Assembly (NCBI GenBank): GCA_963783835.1
Contig: CAWAOX010000014.1
Coordinates: 248,001 to 312,000, forward strand
DNA from: CAIQPS01 sp963783835
Lineage (GTDB): Bacteria > Actinomycetota > Thermoleophilia > RBG-16-64-13
Direction: 5' to 3'
Length of the DNA: 64,000 nucleotides
A model generated the notes under the pieces. The model searched no databases. It was not told the origin of the DNA and was given only the letters and a program-made list of their open reading frames with translations. Every line of letters begins with the position of its first letter. Positions within the stretch are counted from its first letter, which is position 1. This document shows positions 9,000 to 18,100 of this stretch, in pieces. The position numbers and the translations under genes are program-made.

Positions 9000-9620
9000 C
9001 TACGTGCCCTGGGTGGACCCGGTGGTCGCGGGGCGCACCCGGATCGTCCCGTCGTACCATGACGGGCTGTAGAGAAGAACCGGCTCGTAGCCGGCTTTGG
9101 CTTTGAAGGTCACCAGCAGGTCGATGGAGCTGTCCTTCAGGAGACTGCGGGCCGGCGGGCCCGACCAGCTGGGTTCGATGCCCACGACCGAATTCCCCAC
9201 TGCGCAGGCGAAGTCCTCGGCGTCCACCCGTATGGGGGTCACTCCGTCGTTCTGAACCTTGACGTAGGCTTGATAGAAGGACTCGTCCCCCTCTGGGGCC
9301 GCGGGATCCTGTTCGCTCAGCCGCTGCTCAGGCGCGACCGGATTGAAGGTCGGCTGCATGGCGCGCACAGTGACGAGGGCCTTGCCCACTTCGATCTCTT
9401 CCCCCACCGCAGCCTCGATGTCCCCGGTCGGAGCGGAGGCGGAATCAGTGGAGGACGAGGTCGAATCCGGGCCACTGTCGTCCGGCGCGCAGGCGGCCGT
9501 CCAGACTGCGATGCCGGCGACGAGAAGGGCCAGCAGCAGAAGGGACAGGAGCCGGCGGCCCTCGCCGACGGTAGGCTGGAGCGCGGCGGCGTTCCGCGCT
9601 TTGGCAGGTCGCGCCATCAT
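9000..9620 (-). CDS. DUF4352-like lipoprotein
   Basis: Predicted secreted lipoprotein of 206 residues. Hydrophobic signal segment LLSLLLLALLVAGIAV leads to a lipobox-like TAAC with lipidation Cys near residue 45. A Ser/Thr/Asp-rich linker is followed by a beta-rich domain with a YVKVQNDG segment of the DUF4352 type. Its ATG overlaps the stop of the 2-hydroxyacid dehydrogenase gene (ATGA), so the two are cotranscribed. Role unknown. Confidence 0.7.
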   Translation of the reverse strand: MMARPAKARNAAALQPTVGEGRRLLSLLLLALLVAGIAVWTAACAPDDSGPDSTSSSTDSASAPTGDIEAAVGEEIEVGKALVTVRAMQPTFNPVAPEQRLSEQDPAAPEGDESFYQAYVKVQNDGVTPIRVDAEDFACAVGNSVVGIEPSWSGPPARSLLKDSSIDLLVTFKAKAGYEPVLLYSPSWYDGTIRVRPATTGSTQGT

Positions 9621-10651
9621 GAGCGGAGCTCCCCGGTCCGCGCCACGTCGGCGCGCAGCGCCTCAGAGCGCTGCACCTCCGGGTTCACCAGATGTGGGAT
9701 GGGCTCGCCCCGCACCGCGGCGATTGCGTTGAGGGCCGCCAGTTCCGCCATGCGCCCCCGGGTCTCGACTGTGGCGCTGCCGAGATGAGGCAGGAGAGTG
9801 ACATTGGGCAGGTCGGCCAGCCCTGGAGCCAAACGGGGCTCCTCTTCGTAGACGTCGAGCCCCGCCCCCGCCAGGTGGCCGCTCTTCAGCGCCTGCACCA
9901 GGGCTGCCTCGTCGAGGACCGGGCCTCGCGACGCGTTGATCAGGAACGATCCTGGCCGCATGAGCGCCAACTCGCGGGCCCCGATGAGACGCCTGGTCTC
10001 GGGAAGCAGGGGCACGTGAAGGCTCACGATGTCTGCCTCGCCCAGCAGTTCGTCGAGCCCGGGGCGGAATTGCCAGCGCGCTCCCGGAGGTGTCTGGTCC
10101 GCCGGCAGGGGACCGCTCTTTCTCGTGTAGATCACTTCCATGTCCCAACCGGCCGCCCGCCGGGCCACGGCCTGCCCGATGCGCCCCATGCCCACGATCC
10201 CCAGGGTCGAGCCCGCGACGGCGCGACCGAGCAGCATGAACGGGCTCCAGAGCTCGAAGCGGCCCTCCCGGACCATCCGGTCACCTTCGACCACCCGCCG
10301 CAACGTGCTCAGGATAAGGGCCCAGGTGAGGTCGGCCGTCGCGTCGGTCAGCACGCCCGGCGTGTTCGTGACCAGGATGCCGCGAGCGGTGGCGGCGGCC
10401 ACATCGATGTTGTCGACTCCCACCGCCATGTTCGAGATCACTCGCAGGCGGGGCCCCGCGGCGTCCATGACCGGTGCGTCCACCGTCTCGGTGAGCAGGC
10501 AGAGCAGCGCGTCGGCGCCCGCCACTCCGCGCAGGAGTGACTCCCGCTCCAGCGGCCGGTCCTCCTCACCGCCGGTCACCGCGAAGGCTCCCCGGATCAG
10601 TGCGAGGCCGGACTCCGGGATACGCCGGGTGAGGAATAAACGAGGTCTCAT
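9617..10651 (-). CDS. D-isomer-specific 2-hydroxyacid dehydrogenase
   Basis: NAD(P)-dependent reductase of the glyoxylate/hydroxypyruvate or phosphoglycerate type. Rossmann motif GIVGMGRIGQAV, catalytic Arg in NASRGPVLDE, Glu in DVYEEEPR and His in LPHLGSA are all present. The frame opens at ATG 10672; I prefer the ATG at 10651 because MRPRLFLTRRIPESG matches the family N-terminus, but neither has a clear ribosome binding site. A glyoxylate reductase role would fit the glycolate-oxidase-type gene at the window start, as an inference only. Divergent from the DUF72 gene. Confidence 0.88.
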   Translation of the reverse strand: MRPRLFLTRRIPESGLALIRGAFAVTGGEEDRPLERESLLRGVAGADALLCLLTETVDAPVMDAAGPRLRVISNMAVGVDNIDVAAATARGILVTNTPGVLTDATADLTWALILSTLRRVVEGDRMVREGRFELWSPFMLLGRAVAGSTLGIVGMGRIGQAVARRAAGWDMEVIYTRKSGPLPADQTPPGARWQFRPGLDELLGEADIVSLHVPLLPETRRLIGARELALMRPGSFLINASRGPVLDEAALVQALKSGHLAGAGLDVYEEEPRLAPGLADLPNVTLLPHLGSATVETRGRMAELAALNAIAAVRGEPIPHLVNPEVQRSEALRADVARTGELRS

Positions 10652-10697
10652 GGGTGGCTCTTGGGCATCCATCCTCGTCCAAGTATATCCTTAGGGC

Positions 10698-11594
10698 ATG
10701 TCCGGCATCCGAGTGGGCACCTGTTCCTGGACCGACCCGACCATGGTGCGGGCCTGGTATCCGCCGTCCGCGCGGACGGCCGCCGACCGGCTGCGCTACT
10801 ACGCCGACCGTTTCGACACCGTCGAGGTGGACTCGAGCTACTACGGCATACCCACGCCCGCCACCGCCCGGCTGTGGGCGGAGAGGACTCCGCCGGGCTT
10901 CGTCTTTCACATCAAGGCGTTCGGCATGCTGACGCGCCACGGTGTGAAGCCCGAGCAGCTCCCTCCGCCTTTGCGGGAAGGCCACACGTTCGAACTGGAT
11001 CGCGGCGGCCGCATCCTCCACCCGGCACCCTCTCTGCGGGAGGACGCCTTCGCCTGCTTCAGCGAAGCGCTCGAGCCGTTGCGCGCCGAGGACAAGCTCG
11101 GCCTGATCCTCATGCAGTTCCCGCCGTATTTCGTGGCCAACGAAGCCAACCGGGAGTACATCGCGCAGAGCGCCCACCGGCTGGCCCCCGACAGGATGGC
11201 CGTGGAATTCCGGCACATGTCCTGGGTAGAGACGGAGGAGTTGGAGGAGACCCTGGAGTTGCTCGCTTCGGTGAGAGCGTCCTACGTCTGTGTGGACGAG
11301 CCCCGCATCGACAGGGCGAACGCGCTGCCACCCGTCGCCGCCGCGACCTCCGACATAGCCTACGTGCGCTTCAACGGCCGCAACGCCCTCACTTGGAACG
11401 CCCGGGTCAAGACGGCCGCCGAGCGTTTCAACTACCTCTACTCGGCGGAGGAACTGACCGAGTGGGTGGAGCCGGTCCGGCGCCTGCAGAAGCAGGCGCC
11501 GACCACCTATGTCATGTTCAACAACTGTTTCGCGGACTACGCCCCGCGTAACGCGCAGCAGATGGCGTCGCTGCTCGACGTCGCGGGCGAGTAG
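10698..11594 (+). CDS. DUF72 (YecE-like) protein
   Basis: TIM-barrel-like DUF72 protein, 298 residues. Family marks are GTCSWTDPTM with WYPP at the N-terminus, the FDTVEVDSSYYGIP segment, the FVFHIKAFGMLT strand, and a late YVMFNN before the C-terminus. The biochemical function of the family is not established. Stands alone between the divergent dehydrogenase and the convergent trpB2. Confidence 0.88.
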   Translation: MSGIRVGTCSWTDPTMVRAWYPPSARTAADRLRYYADRFDTVEVDSSYYGIPTPATARLWAERTPPGFVFHIKAFGMLTRHGVKPEQLPPPLREGHTFELDRGGRILHPAPSLREDAFACFSEALEPLRAEDKLGLILMQFPPYFVANEANREYIAQSAHRLAPDRMAVEFRHMSWVETEELEETLELLASVRASYVCVDEPRIDRANALPPVAAATSDIAYVRFNGRNALTWNARVKTAAERFNYLYSAEELTEWVEPVRRLQKQAPTTYVMFNNCFADYAPRNAQQMASLLDVAGE

Positions 11595-11624
11595 CCGGGG
11601 CCCAGGCGGGCGCGGCGGCGCCGC

Positions 11625-11656
11625 AAAAAGGGGCGGCGCCCCGAGGGGCGCCGCCC
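11625..11656 (-). terminator. intrinsic terminator for the TrpB2 gene
   Basis: GGGCGGCGCCCC at 11631-11642 and its exact complement at 11645-11656 form a very stable GC hairpin. On the minus strand it is followed by TTTTT (complement of the A run 11625-11629), the canonical form, about 80 nt past the trpB2 stop. On the plus strand there is no T run, so it would stop DUF72 read-through less well. Confidence 0.8.
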
Positions 11657-11735
11657 GGAAAGAACGATCATACTCGACCCGAAAAAGGCGGTACGCCTCC
11701 CCCGAGCCCGGCGGCTCTACGCCGCCCAGCCTGCC

Positions 11736-13088
11736 TCACACTTTGGGCAGCTTCTTCATCGCCTCTTTGATCTTCTCTTCAGGATACGCGTAGTCCTCGA
11801 GCTTGCCGTCGAGGTAGTTATCGTAGGCCGCCATGTCGAAGTGGCCATGCCCGCTCATGTTGAAGAGAATGGTCTTCTCGTCGCCGGACTGCCTGCATTC
11901 GTCTGCGATCCGCCTGACGGCCGCGATAGCGTGCGAGCTCTCCGGGGCGGGGATGATGCCTTCCGACCGGGCGAACGAGACACCGGCAGAGAAGGCCTCG
12001 GTCTGAAGCACCGACTGGGCCTCGACGAGACCGAGCTGGTGGCAATGCGAAACCATCGGAGCCATCCCGTGGTAGCGCAGGCCGCCTGCATGGATGCCGG
12101 GCGGGATGAAATCGTGGCCCAGCGTGTCCATCTTCAAGAGTGGGGTCAGCTTGGACGTGTCGCCGTAGTCGAAAGCGTAGACCCCCTTGGTCATGGAGGG
12201 GCAGGCCGCCGGTTCGACAGCGATGATCCTGGTCTTCTTGCCCTTCTTGATGTTCTCGCCCACGAACGGGAAACCGATGCCGGCGAAGTTGGAGCCGCCG
12301 CCGACGCACCCCACGACGAAGTCGGGGTACGCGCCCGCCAACTCCATCTGCTCGAGGGCCTCCTGCCCGATGACCGTCTGATGGAGCAGAACGTGATTGA
12401 GTACCGAACCCAGCGAGTAGTGGGTGTCGTCGCGCTGGGCCGCGATTTCGACCGCTTCGCTGATGGCTATGCCCAGGCTACCGGGTGAATCCGGGTCCTC
12501 GGCCAGGATCCTGCGGCCCGATTCGGTGGTGTCGGAGGGGCTGGGGATGACTTCCGCGCCCCACACCCGGATCATGCTCCGGCGATACGGCTTCTGGAAG
12601 TAGGAGACCTTCACCATGTAGACCAAGCACTCCATGCCGAACATCTGGCAGGCGAGGGCCAGCGCGCTGCCCCACTGCCCGGCGCCGGTCTCGGTGGTCA
12701 GCTTGGTGACGCCTTCCTGCTTGTTGTACCAGGCCTGCGCTACCGCCGTGTTGGGCTTGTGAGACCCGGCCGGGCTGACGCCCTCGTACTTGAAGTAGAT
12801 CTTGGCTGGAGTGTCGAGCACTTTTTCCCATCGGGCGGCGCGGATGAGCGGGGTGGGCCGCCACAGCTTGTAGATCTCCCGGACCTCATCGGGGATCTCG
12901 ATCAGGGGCTCCGTCGACATCTCCTGCATGATGAGACCCATCGGGAACAGCGGCGCGAGGTCATCTGGACCGGCGGGCTGCAGCGTTCCCGGGTGGAGGG
13001 GCGGGGGCGGGGGCGCGGGGAGATCGGCCGCGACGTTATACCACGACGTCGGTATCCGGTCTTCCGGGAGCAAGTACTTAGTCGCCAT
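11736..13088 (-). CDS. trpB: tryptophan synthase beta chain, TrpB2 type
   Basis: PLP enzyme of the TrpB-like (TrpB2) subfamily, 450 residues and longer than classical TrpB. The PLP Lys is K111 (AGSHKPNTA), the catalytic Glu is E133 (TETGAGQWG), and the phosphate loop is CVGGGSNFAG. TrpB2 makes tryptophan from indole and serine and usually lacks the residues for tight TrpA contact. No trpA or other trp gene is nearby, so it may salvage indole or use another amino donor. An inverted repeat lies directly upstream and an intrinsic terminator downstream. Confidence 0.93.
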   Translation of the reverse strand: MATKYLLPEDRIPTSWYNVAADLPAPPPPPLHPGTLQPAGPDDLAPLFPMGLIMQEMSTEPLIEIPDEVREIYKLWRPTPLIRAARWEKVLDTPAKIYFKYEGVSPAGSHKPNTAVAQAWYNKQEGVTKLTTETGAGQWGSALALACQMFGMECLVYMVKVSYFQKPYRRSMIRVWGAEVIPSPSDTTESGRRILAEDPDSPGSLGIAISEAVEIAAQRDDTHYSLGSVLNHVLLHQTVIGQEALEQMELAGAYPDFVVGCVGGGSNFAGIGFPFVGENIKKGKKTRIIAVEPAACPSMTKGVYAFDYGDTSKLTPLLKMDTLGHDFIPPGIHAGGLRYHGMAPMVSHCHQLGLVEAQSVLQTEAFSAGVSFARSEGIIPAPESSHAIAAVRRIADECRQSGDEKTILFNMSGHGHFDMAAYDNYLDGKLEDYAYPEEKIKEAMKKLPKV

Positions 13089-13090
13089 GC

Positions 13091-13146
13091 CTTTTGTGCC
13101 TTTCCATCCTTTTGAGGGCTAGAGAGAGGCCAAAGTAGCACAAAAG
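13091..13146. repeat. 9-bp inverted repeat upstream of trpB2
   Basis: CTTTTGTGC (13091-13099) and GCACAAAAG (13138-13146) are perfect inverted copies with a 38-nt spacer. They occupy the leader and promoter zone just before the minus-strand trpB2 ATG at 13088. They could be an operator or an RNA stem near the ribosome binding site. Confidence 0.55.
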
Positions 13147-13225
13147 CCAGGAAACGTGCATGATTAGACGAGAAGGGGGTATTCTACCGTCGTTCTAGCA
13201 TCGACCCAGGACTCCGGGAGGCGTT

Positions 13226-14719
13226 ATGGCCGATCTTCTCCGCTTGACGCCCGATACGCTGGAATTCGTCCTGCTCTCCTTCGAAGGACCCGACCAGTAC
13301 GCCATGGCGGGCGGGCTCGGGGTGCGGATGAAGGAGTTGGCGCTCGAACTGGCCCGCCAGGGGTTCCAGACGCATCTCGTGTTCATCGGCGATCCGGATC
13401 TGCCCGCGCTCGAATCGCCGGCTGAGAATCTCACGCTCCACCGCTGGGGCCAGTGGCTCTCGGCCCACTTCCGGGGCGGCGTCTACCAGGGAGAAGAGGC
13501 CAAGCTTATCGACTGGAACGAGCAACTCCCCGGTTACGTCGTTTCCCGCCTGGTCAGACCCGCGGCGGTGGCGGGCCGTCTCACTGCGGTGCTGGCCGAG
13601 GAGTGGCACACCGCCTACTCCACCTGCCAGCTATCCGATCGCCTCTGGGCCGAAGGGCTTCGCGACAAGGCCATTCTTCTCTGGAACGCCAACAACGTGA
13701 TGGGGTTCGATCGCATCAACTGGGGCCGCCTGGACTTCTGCTCGCAGATAACCACCGTCTCCCGCTACATGAAGCACGTGATGTGGGACCGGGCCGTGAA
13801 TCCGCTTGTGATCCCCAACGGGATCCCGGGGGACAGGGTCAAGCGGGCCGACCCGGATCTGGTGGGCAGATTGAGAGCCGCCTTTGCCGGGCGGGAGCTC
13901 GTCTTCAAGATAGGGCGCTTCAGTCCCGACAAGCGCTGGCACATGGCCCTGGACGCGATGGTTGAGGAGAAGCGGGCGGGCCACGACGTCGCCACCGTGA
14001 TACGCGGCGGGGTGGAGCCGCACGGGGCGGAAGTGCTCGCCGATGCCAAGGCCCGGGGCCTGCAGATCGTCGATGTCCGGCCCCCGCGCGACCCCCAGGA
14101 GGCCATCGAGGCGCTTGCCCAGACCCCGCGGGCGGACGTCTACAACATCGCCAGCTTCATGAGCGACGAACTGATATCCGTCTTCTACACGGGCGCCGAC
14201 GCCGTCCTTGCCAATTCGGGCCACGAGCCGTTCGGCCTGGTGGGACTGGAGGTCATGGCCGCCGGCGGCGTCACCTTCGTCGGCACTACCGGCGAGGACT
14301 ACGCGGTGCCGTTCCTGAACTGCATCGCGCTCGACACCGACGACCCCACCGAGATCAACATCGGCCTCGACTTCCTGCGGAGGCACCCGGATATCGTCGA
14401 GCGCATGCGTGCCGACGCGCAGGAGACGGCCCAGAGTTTCAGCTGGAAGAACGTCGTGGAGGACAACCTGCTGGGCAAACTGCGCTATGTGGCCCTTCGC
14501 CAGCTTGTCACCCCGCCGGGCAACAGCGAGACTGCCGCGGGGCCGGCGGGGCCGGTGGAGGCGGCGCCCGAAGAGGCACCGGTCGCGGCGCCCACTCCCG
14601 CCCGAAAGACGAAGGCGCCGAAGCCAGAGGGGGGCGATTCGGTCGCCTATGGCGGCGGGTCGATGACCCGGCGCCCTTCCATCAAACCGCAGACATCGAA
14701 GACCGTAAGGACCGGTTAG
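13226..14719 (+). CDS. glycosyltransferase, GT4/glycogen-synthase-like
   Basis: GT-B glycosyltransferase of 497 residues. The N-terminal acceptor domain has a glycogen-synthase-like MAGGLGVRMKELALEL loop; the donor domain has KIGRFSPDKRW and HEPFGLVGLEVMAAGG with the E-x7-E-type nucleotide-sugar site. The last about 60 residues are Ala/Pro/Lys-rich and probably disordered. GGGAGG precedes the ATG at 13226. It is followed 8 nt later by two GH57 genes, so an alpha-glucan is the likely product or substrate. Confidence 0.87.
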   Translation: MADLLRLTPDTLEFVLLSFEGPDQYAMAGGLGVRMKELALELARQGFQTHLVFIGDPDLPALESPAENLTLHRWGQWLSAHFRGGVYQGEEAKLIDWNEQLPGYVVSRLVRPAAVAGRLTAVLAEEWHTAYSTCQLSDRLWAEGLRDKAILLWNANNVMGFDRINWGRLDFCSQITTVSRYMKHVMWDRAVNPLVIPNGIPGDRVKRADPDLVGRLRAAFAGRELVFKIGRFSPDKRWHMALDAMVEEKRAGHDVATVIRGGVEPHGAEVLADAKARGLQIVDVRPPRDPQEAIEALAQTPRADVYNIASFMSDELISVFYTGADAVLANSGHEPFGLVGLEVMAAGGVTFVGTTGEDYAVPFLNCIALDTDDPTEINIGLDFLRRHPDIVERMRADAQETAQSFSWKNVVEDNLLGKLRYVALRQLVTPPGNSETAAGPAGPVEAAPEEAPVAAPTPARKTKAPKPEGGDSVAYGGGSMTRRPSIKPQTSKTVRTG

Positions 14720-14727
14720 GGGGACCC

Positions 14728-15939
14728 GTGGCCGAGAACCTCGTAACGTACTGCGTCGTGCATCAGCCGCGACGCATCAAGCTGCCCGCGCAGGTCATCC
14801 CGGCAGGCACGAAGCCGGAAGACATGGCGCCCTATCTGCTGGACGATGCCATGAATCGGCGCTACTTCGAGAAGGTGGCCCGCTGGTGCTACTACCCTGC
14901 CTGCCAGATGTTCCTGGACATGCTGGACGAGGGCTACAAGTTGGGCCTGGGGTTCTCTGTGAGCTTCCTGTGGCAGCTGAGCCGGTGGGACAGCCACTTG
15001 GCGGAGCGTTTCCGGCAGCTCGTGGCCCATCCCAACTGCGAGCTGGTCGGGGTCGAGCCCTACCACAGCTTCGCGTTTGCCATCGACATTGAGCTCTTCC
15101 GGACGGAGATGAAGCGCGGCAAGGACTTCGCCGAGGACTTCTTCGACAAAGAGATCCGGGTGACCGACACGACCGAGATGGTCATGAACAACGAGGTCTA
15201 CTACGCGTTGCTGCAATCCGGCTATCGGGCCGGCATGCTCGACGGCCGCAAGTGGGTGCTCGGCTGGCGCGAGCCGACCCATCTCTACCGCTACGGAGGG
15301 CGCGACCTCGACCTCTTCTGCCGCCACCACGAACTCTCGGATGACGTCGGCTATCGCTTCAGCAACAAGACCTGGTCGGGATATCCCCTCCGCGCCGACG
15401 CCTACGCCGAGCATCTGCGCAGCACCTGGGGCGACTTTGTCTTCATAGGGTGGGACTTCGAGACGTTCGGCGAGCATCACAGCATCGATACGGGCATCTT
15501 CGACTTCATGCGGGCGATGCCCGCCCAGCTCAAGCGGCAGGGCGTTCGCTGCCTCACACCCAGCGAAGCGGCCGATGAGTTCGGCAACGCGTCGCTGCCG
15601 GATCTGCCCCTGCCCGAGTTTGGCACCACCTGGGCCGGCTCCGGGGGAATGGAGTTCTTCCTGGGCAACGCCTCGCAGCAGGCGATCTTCAGGCTGATGC
15701 ACTCGGTGCTCCACAAGGCTCGTCTGACCGGTGACCCCACGTTGGTCGACCTCGCGCTCTGGCTGCTCCAGTCCGATAATCTGCACCTCATCCAGTGGGC
15801 GGGTCGCTCGGGCTCTGAAGCCGAGGTATCGGCATACTTCACACCGGACGAGTGGTGGGATCTTGGCCCGGACAGGATCCTCACCGAGCAGCAGCGTGTG
15901 TACACGAACTTCGTCCGGGCGATGGATGACCACGTCTGA
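14728..15939 (+). CDS. glycoside hydrolase family 57 protein
   Basis: GH57-type (beta/alpha)7-barrel protein, 403 residues, with a VGVEPYHSFAF segment and IGWDFETFGEHH, the latter resembling the fourth conserved region. GH57 members act on alpha-1,4/1,6 glucans as amylases, glucanotransferases or branching enzymes. The nucleophile Glu is not as clear as in the next gene. It follows the glycosyltransferase by 8 nt and overlaps the next GH57 gene by 14 nt. Confidence 0.85.
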   Translation: MAENLVTYCVVHQPRRIKLPAQVIPAGTKPEDMAPYLLDDAMNRRYFEKVARWCYYPACQMFLDMLDEGYKLGLGFSVSFLWQLSRWDSHLAERFRQLVAHPNCELVGVEPYHSFAFAIDIELFRTEMKRGKDFAEDFFDKEIRVTDTTEMVMNNEVYYALLQSGYRAGMLDGRKWVLGWREPTHLYRYGGRDLDLFCRHHELSDDVGYRFSNKTWSGYPLRADAYAEHLRSTWGDFVFIGWDFETFGEHHSIDTGIFDFMRAMPAQLKRQGVRCLTPSEAADEFGNASLPDLPLPEFGTTWAGSGGMEFFLGNASQQAIFRLMHSVLHKARLTGDPTLVDLALWLLQSDNLHLIQWAGRSGSEAEVSAYFTPDEWWDLGPDRILTEQQRVYTNFVRAMDDHV

Positions 15940-18100
15940 GCCGATCCACGTAGCGTTCGTCTGGCACATGCACCAGCCGTATTACCGGTCCGCTCGGACC
16001 GGAGCTTTCCAGATGCCCTGGGCCCGGCTCCATGCGCTGAAGGACTACCTCGACATGGTCGAGATCCTGGCCGACTATCCGACGATCCACCAGACCTTCA
16101 ACCTCGTCCCTTCTCTCATCGAGCAACTGGAGGATTACGCGGCGGGCGGTGTGGCCGACGTGTACTGGGAGCACACGATGAAGCCGGCGACGGACCTCTC
16201 GCCGAGCGAACGGGCGTTCATCGTGGAGCGCATGTGCGAGCGTTCCGACCACCCCCGGGCCAAGTCTCACCCCCGCTACCTGGAACTCGCGAGGAAAAGG
16301 GAGTCGGAGGCATGTCGGGGATGGGATGCGTGCGGCGGATCGTTCAGCGTCGACGAGCTTCGCGACCTCCAGATATGGTTCGATCTCGCCTGGTTCGACC
16401 CGACTCTGCTGGAAGCTCCGGCGCTCGCCCCCCTCGTCGAGCGCGGCCGGGACTACCGGGAAGAGGACAAGGTGACCCTCGCCCAGGTTGAGCGCGATAT
16501 CCTGGCCGGAGTCATCCCCGCGTACGGGGAGGCTGCGGCTCGGGGGCAGATCGAGCTGTCGACCTCTCCCTATTTTCATCCCATCCTCCCGCTACTCGCA
16601 AACAGCGACACGGCCCGCGTCGGCGCGGCCGACACGGTGTTGCCCCACCGGCGCTATGCCCACGCCGAGGATGCCTGGGAGCAGGTCCAGAGCGGCGCGG
16701 CCAAACACGAGCGGGTCTTCGGAACTCCACCCCGAGGGATGTGGTGCTCTGAGCAAGCGGTCGGAGAAGACGTGCTGCCGCTCTTGATGAGGGCCGGAAT
16801 CGAGTGGACGATCAGCGACCAGACGGTCCTTTCCCGCTCGCTGTCGGGCAGTGCGGACCGCGGCGCTGCCGAACGCCTGGGAGAAGCCGGCCATGACCCC
16901 GCCTCCCCCTACGCGCCCTATCTGCTCCACCGGGAAGAGGGCGAAATGGCGATCGTCTTCCGCGATCATACCCTGTCGGACCTTATAGGCTTCGGCTACC
17001 AGAGTTGGGACTCGCGTGACGCCGCCCACGACCTGCTGGGTCGCATCCGCGCCATCGGGACGGTGGGCGCGCCGCTTGTCACCATCGCCCTCGACGGCGA
17101 GAACGCCTGGGAGCACTACCCGCACGACGGCCGGGACTTCCTTCGGTACCTTTACGAAGGCCTCGCGGCCGACCCGGCGATCCGCTGCGTGACGGTGTCC
17201 GAGTTCCTCGACCGGCATCCCGCCACCGAGAAGCTCGACTGGCTCCATACCGGCTCCTGGATAGGAGGCGATCTGCGGACCTGGAGCGGCGACCCCGGGC
17301 ACAACACAGCCTGGGACCTCCTCCATGACGCGCGAGATCTCGCGGCCTCCCGCCGGCCGATGACCCGCGCGGAGGTGGACGGAGACCCGCTCGAAGCCGC
17401 CGAAGAGGCCTGGCGCCACATACTGATCGCCGAAGGAAGCGACTGGTTCTGGTGGTTCGGCGAGCATCACCACACCGAACTCGACCATGTGTGGGACCTG
17501 GAGTTCAGGCACCACCTGCAGGAAGTCTACAGGTGTCTGGGGGAGCCCGTCCCCATCCGGCTTTATCTCCCCGTGCTGACTGAGGGCGCGACCACCCACC
17601 TGGCATCGCCGACGGGGACGATCGAGCCGGTGATCGACGGCAGGCTGAGGAGCGAGGACGGCTGGGACGCCGCGGGGTCGCTGCCGCCGGATCACCCGTC
17701 GACCATGCAGCGGGCCGACGGGGCGCACATCGTCGAGGCGCGGTTTGGATGGGGGATTGAGCATCTCTATCTGCTGCTGATCCCTCGGGACGTGACGGAC
17801 CTGGCGGGACTGGAACTGGAGTTGAGGGTCGGGCCTGCGGGAGACGAGGACCAGTCGGCGTTTCATATGACGCTCGCGGAGAATGGGCGGATGGAGGTAA
17901 GCTGCAGCCAGTGCGGACATCTGGCCGGTACTGCAAGAGGCGCATGGGGAGACGTGGTCGAGATCGCACTGCCCCTCGCCGTCCCCGCCCGGGCGGATGA
18001 TGACCGGCTGGATCTGGTTCTTCGCGCCGGGCGGCAAGGGATGACGGATCACGTGTTCCGCTCTGCCGGCCTGGCGTCTTTAGGAGAGGTTGAACCATGA
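15926..18100 (+). CDS. glycoside hydrolase family 57 alpha-amylase-type enzyme
   Basis: Large GH57 enzyme, 724 residues. Conserved region 1 is WHMHQPYY near the N-terminus, the nucleophile Glu is in GMWCSEQAVGED, and the acid/base Asp is in ALDGENAWEHY. The C-terminal about 200 residues form an extra beta-rich domain like those of GH57 amylopullulanases. The frame runs upstream to 15731, but the family N-terminus begins at the ATG at 15926, overlapping the previous gene by 14 nt. With the glycosyltransferase and first GH57 it looks like a glycogen-type synthesis and turnover unit. Confidence 0.88.
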   Translation: MTTSEPIHVAFVWHMHQPYYRSARTGAFQMPWARLHALKDYLDMVEILADYPTIHQTFNLVPSLIEQLEDYAAGGVADVYWEHTMKPATDLSPSERAFIVERMCERSDHPRAKSHPRYLELARKRESEACRGWDACGGSFSVDELRDLQIWFDLAWFDPTLLEAPALAPLVERGRDYREEDKVTLAQVERDILAGVIPAYGEAAARGQIELSTSPYFHPILPLLANSDTARVGAADTVLPHRRYAHAEDAWEQVQSGAAKHERVFGTPPRGMWCSEQAVGEDVLPLLMRAGIEWTISDQTVLSRSLSGSADRGAAERLGEAGHDPASPYAPYLLHREEGEMAIVFRDHTLSDLIGFGYQSWDSRDAAHDLLGRIRAIGTVGAPLVTIALDGENAWEHYPHDGRDFLRYLYEGLAADPAIRCVTVSEFLDRHPATEKLDWLHTGSWIGGDLRTWSGDPGHNTAWDLLHDARDLAASRRPMTRAEVDGDPLEAAEEAWRHILIAEGSDWFWWFGEHHHTELDHVWDLEFRHHLQEVYRCLGEPVPIRLYLPVLTEGATTHLASPTGTIEPVIDGRLRSEDGWDAAGSLPPDHPSTMQRADGAHIVEARFGWGIEHLYLLLIPRDVTDLAGLELELRVGPAGDEDQSAFHMTLAENGRMEVSCSQCGHLAGTARGAWGDVVEIALPLAVPARADDDRLDLVLRAGRQGMTDHVFRSAGLASLGEVEP

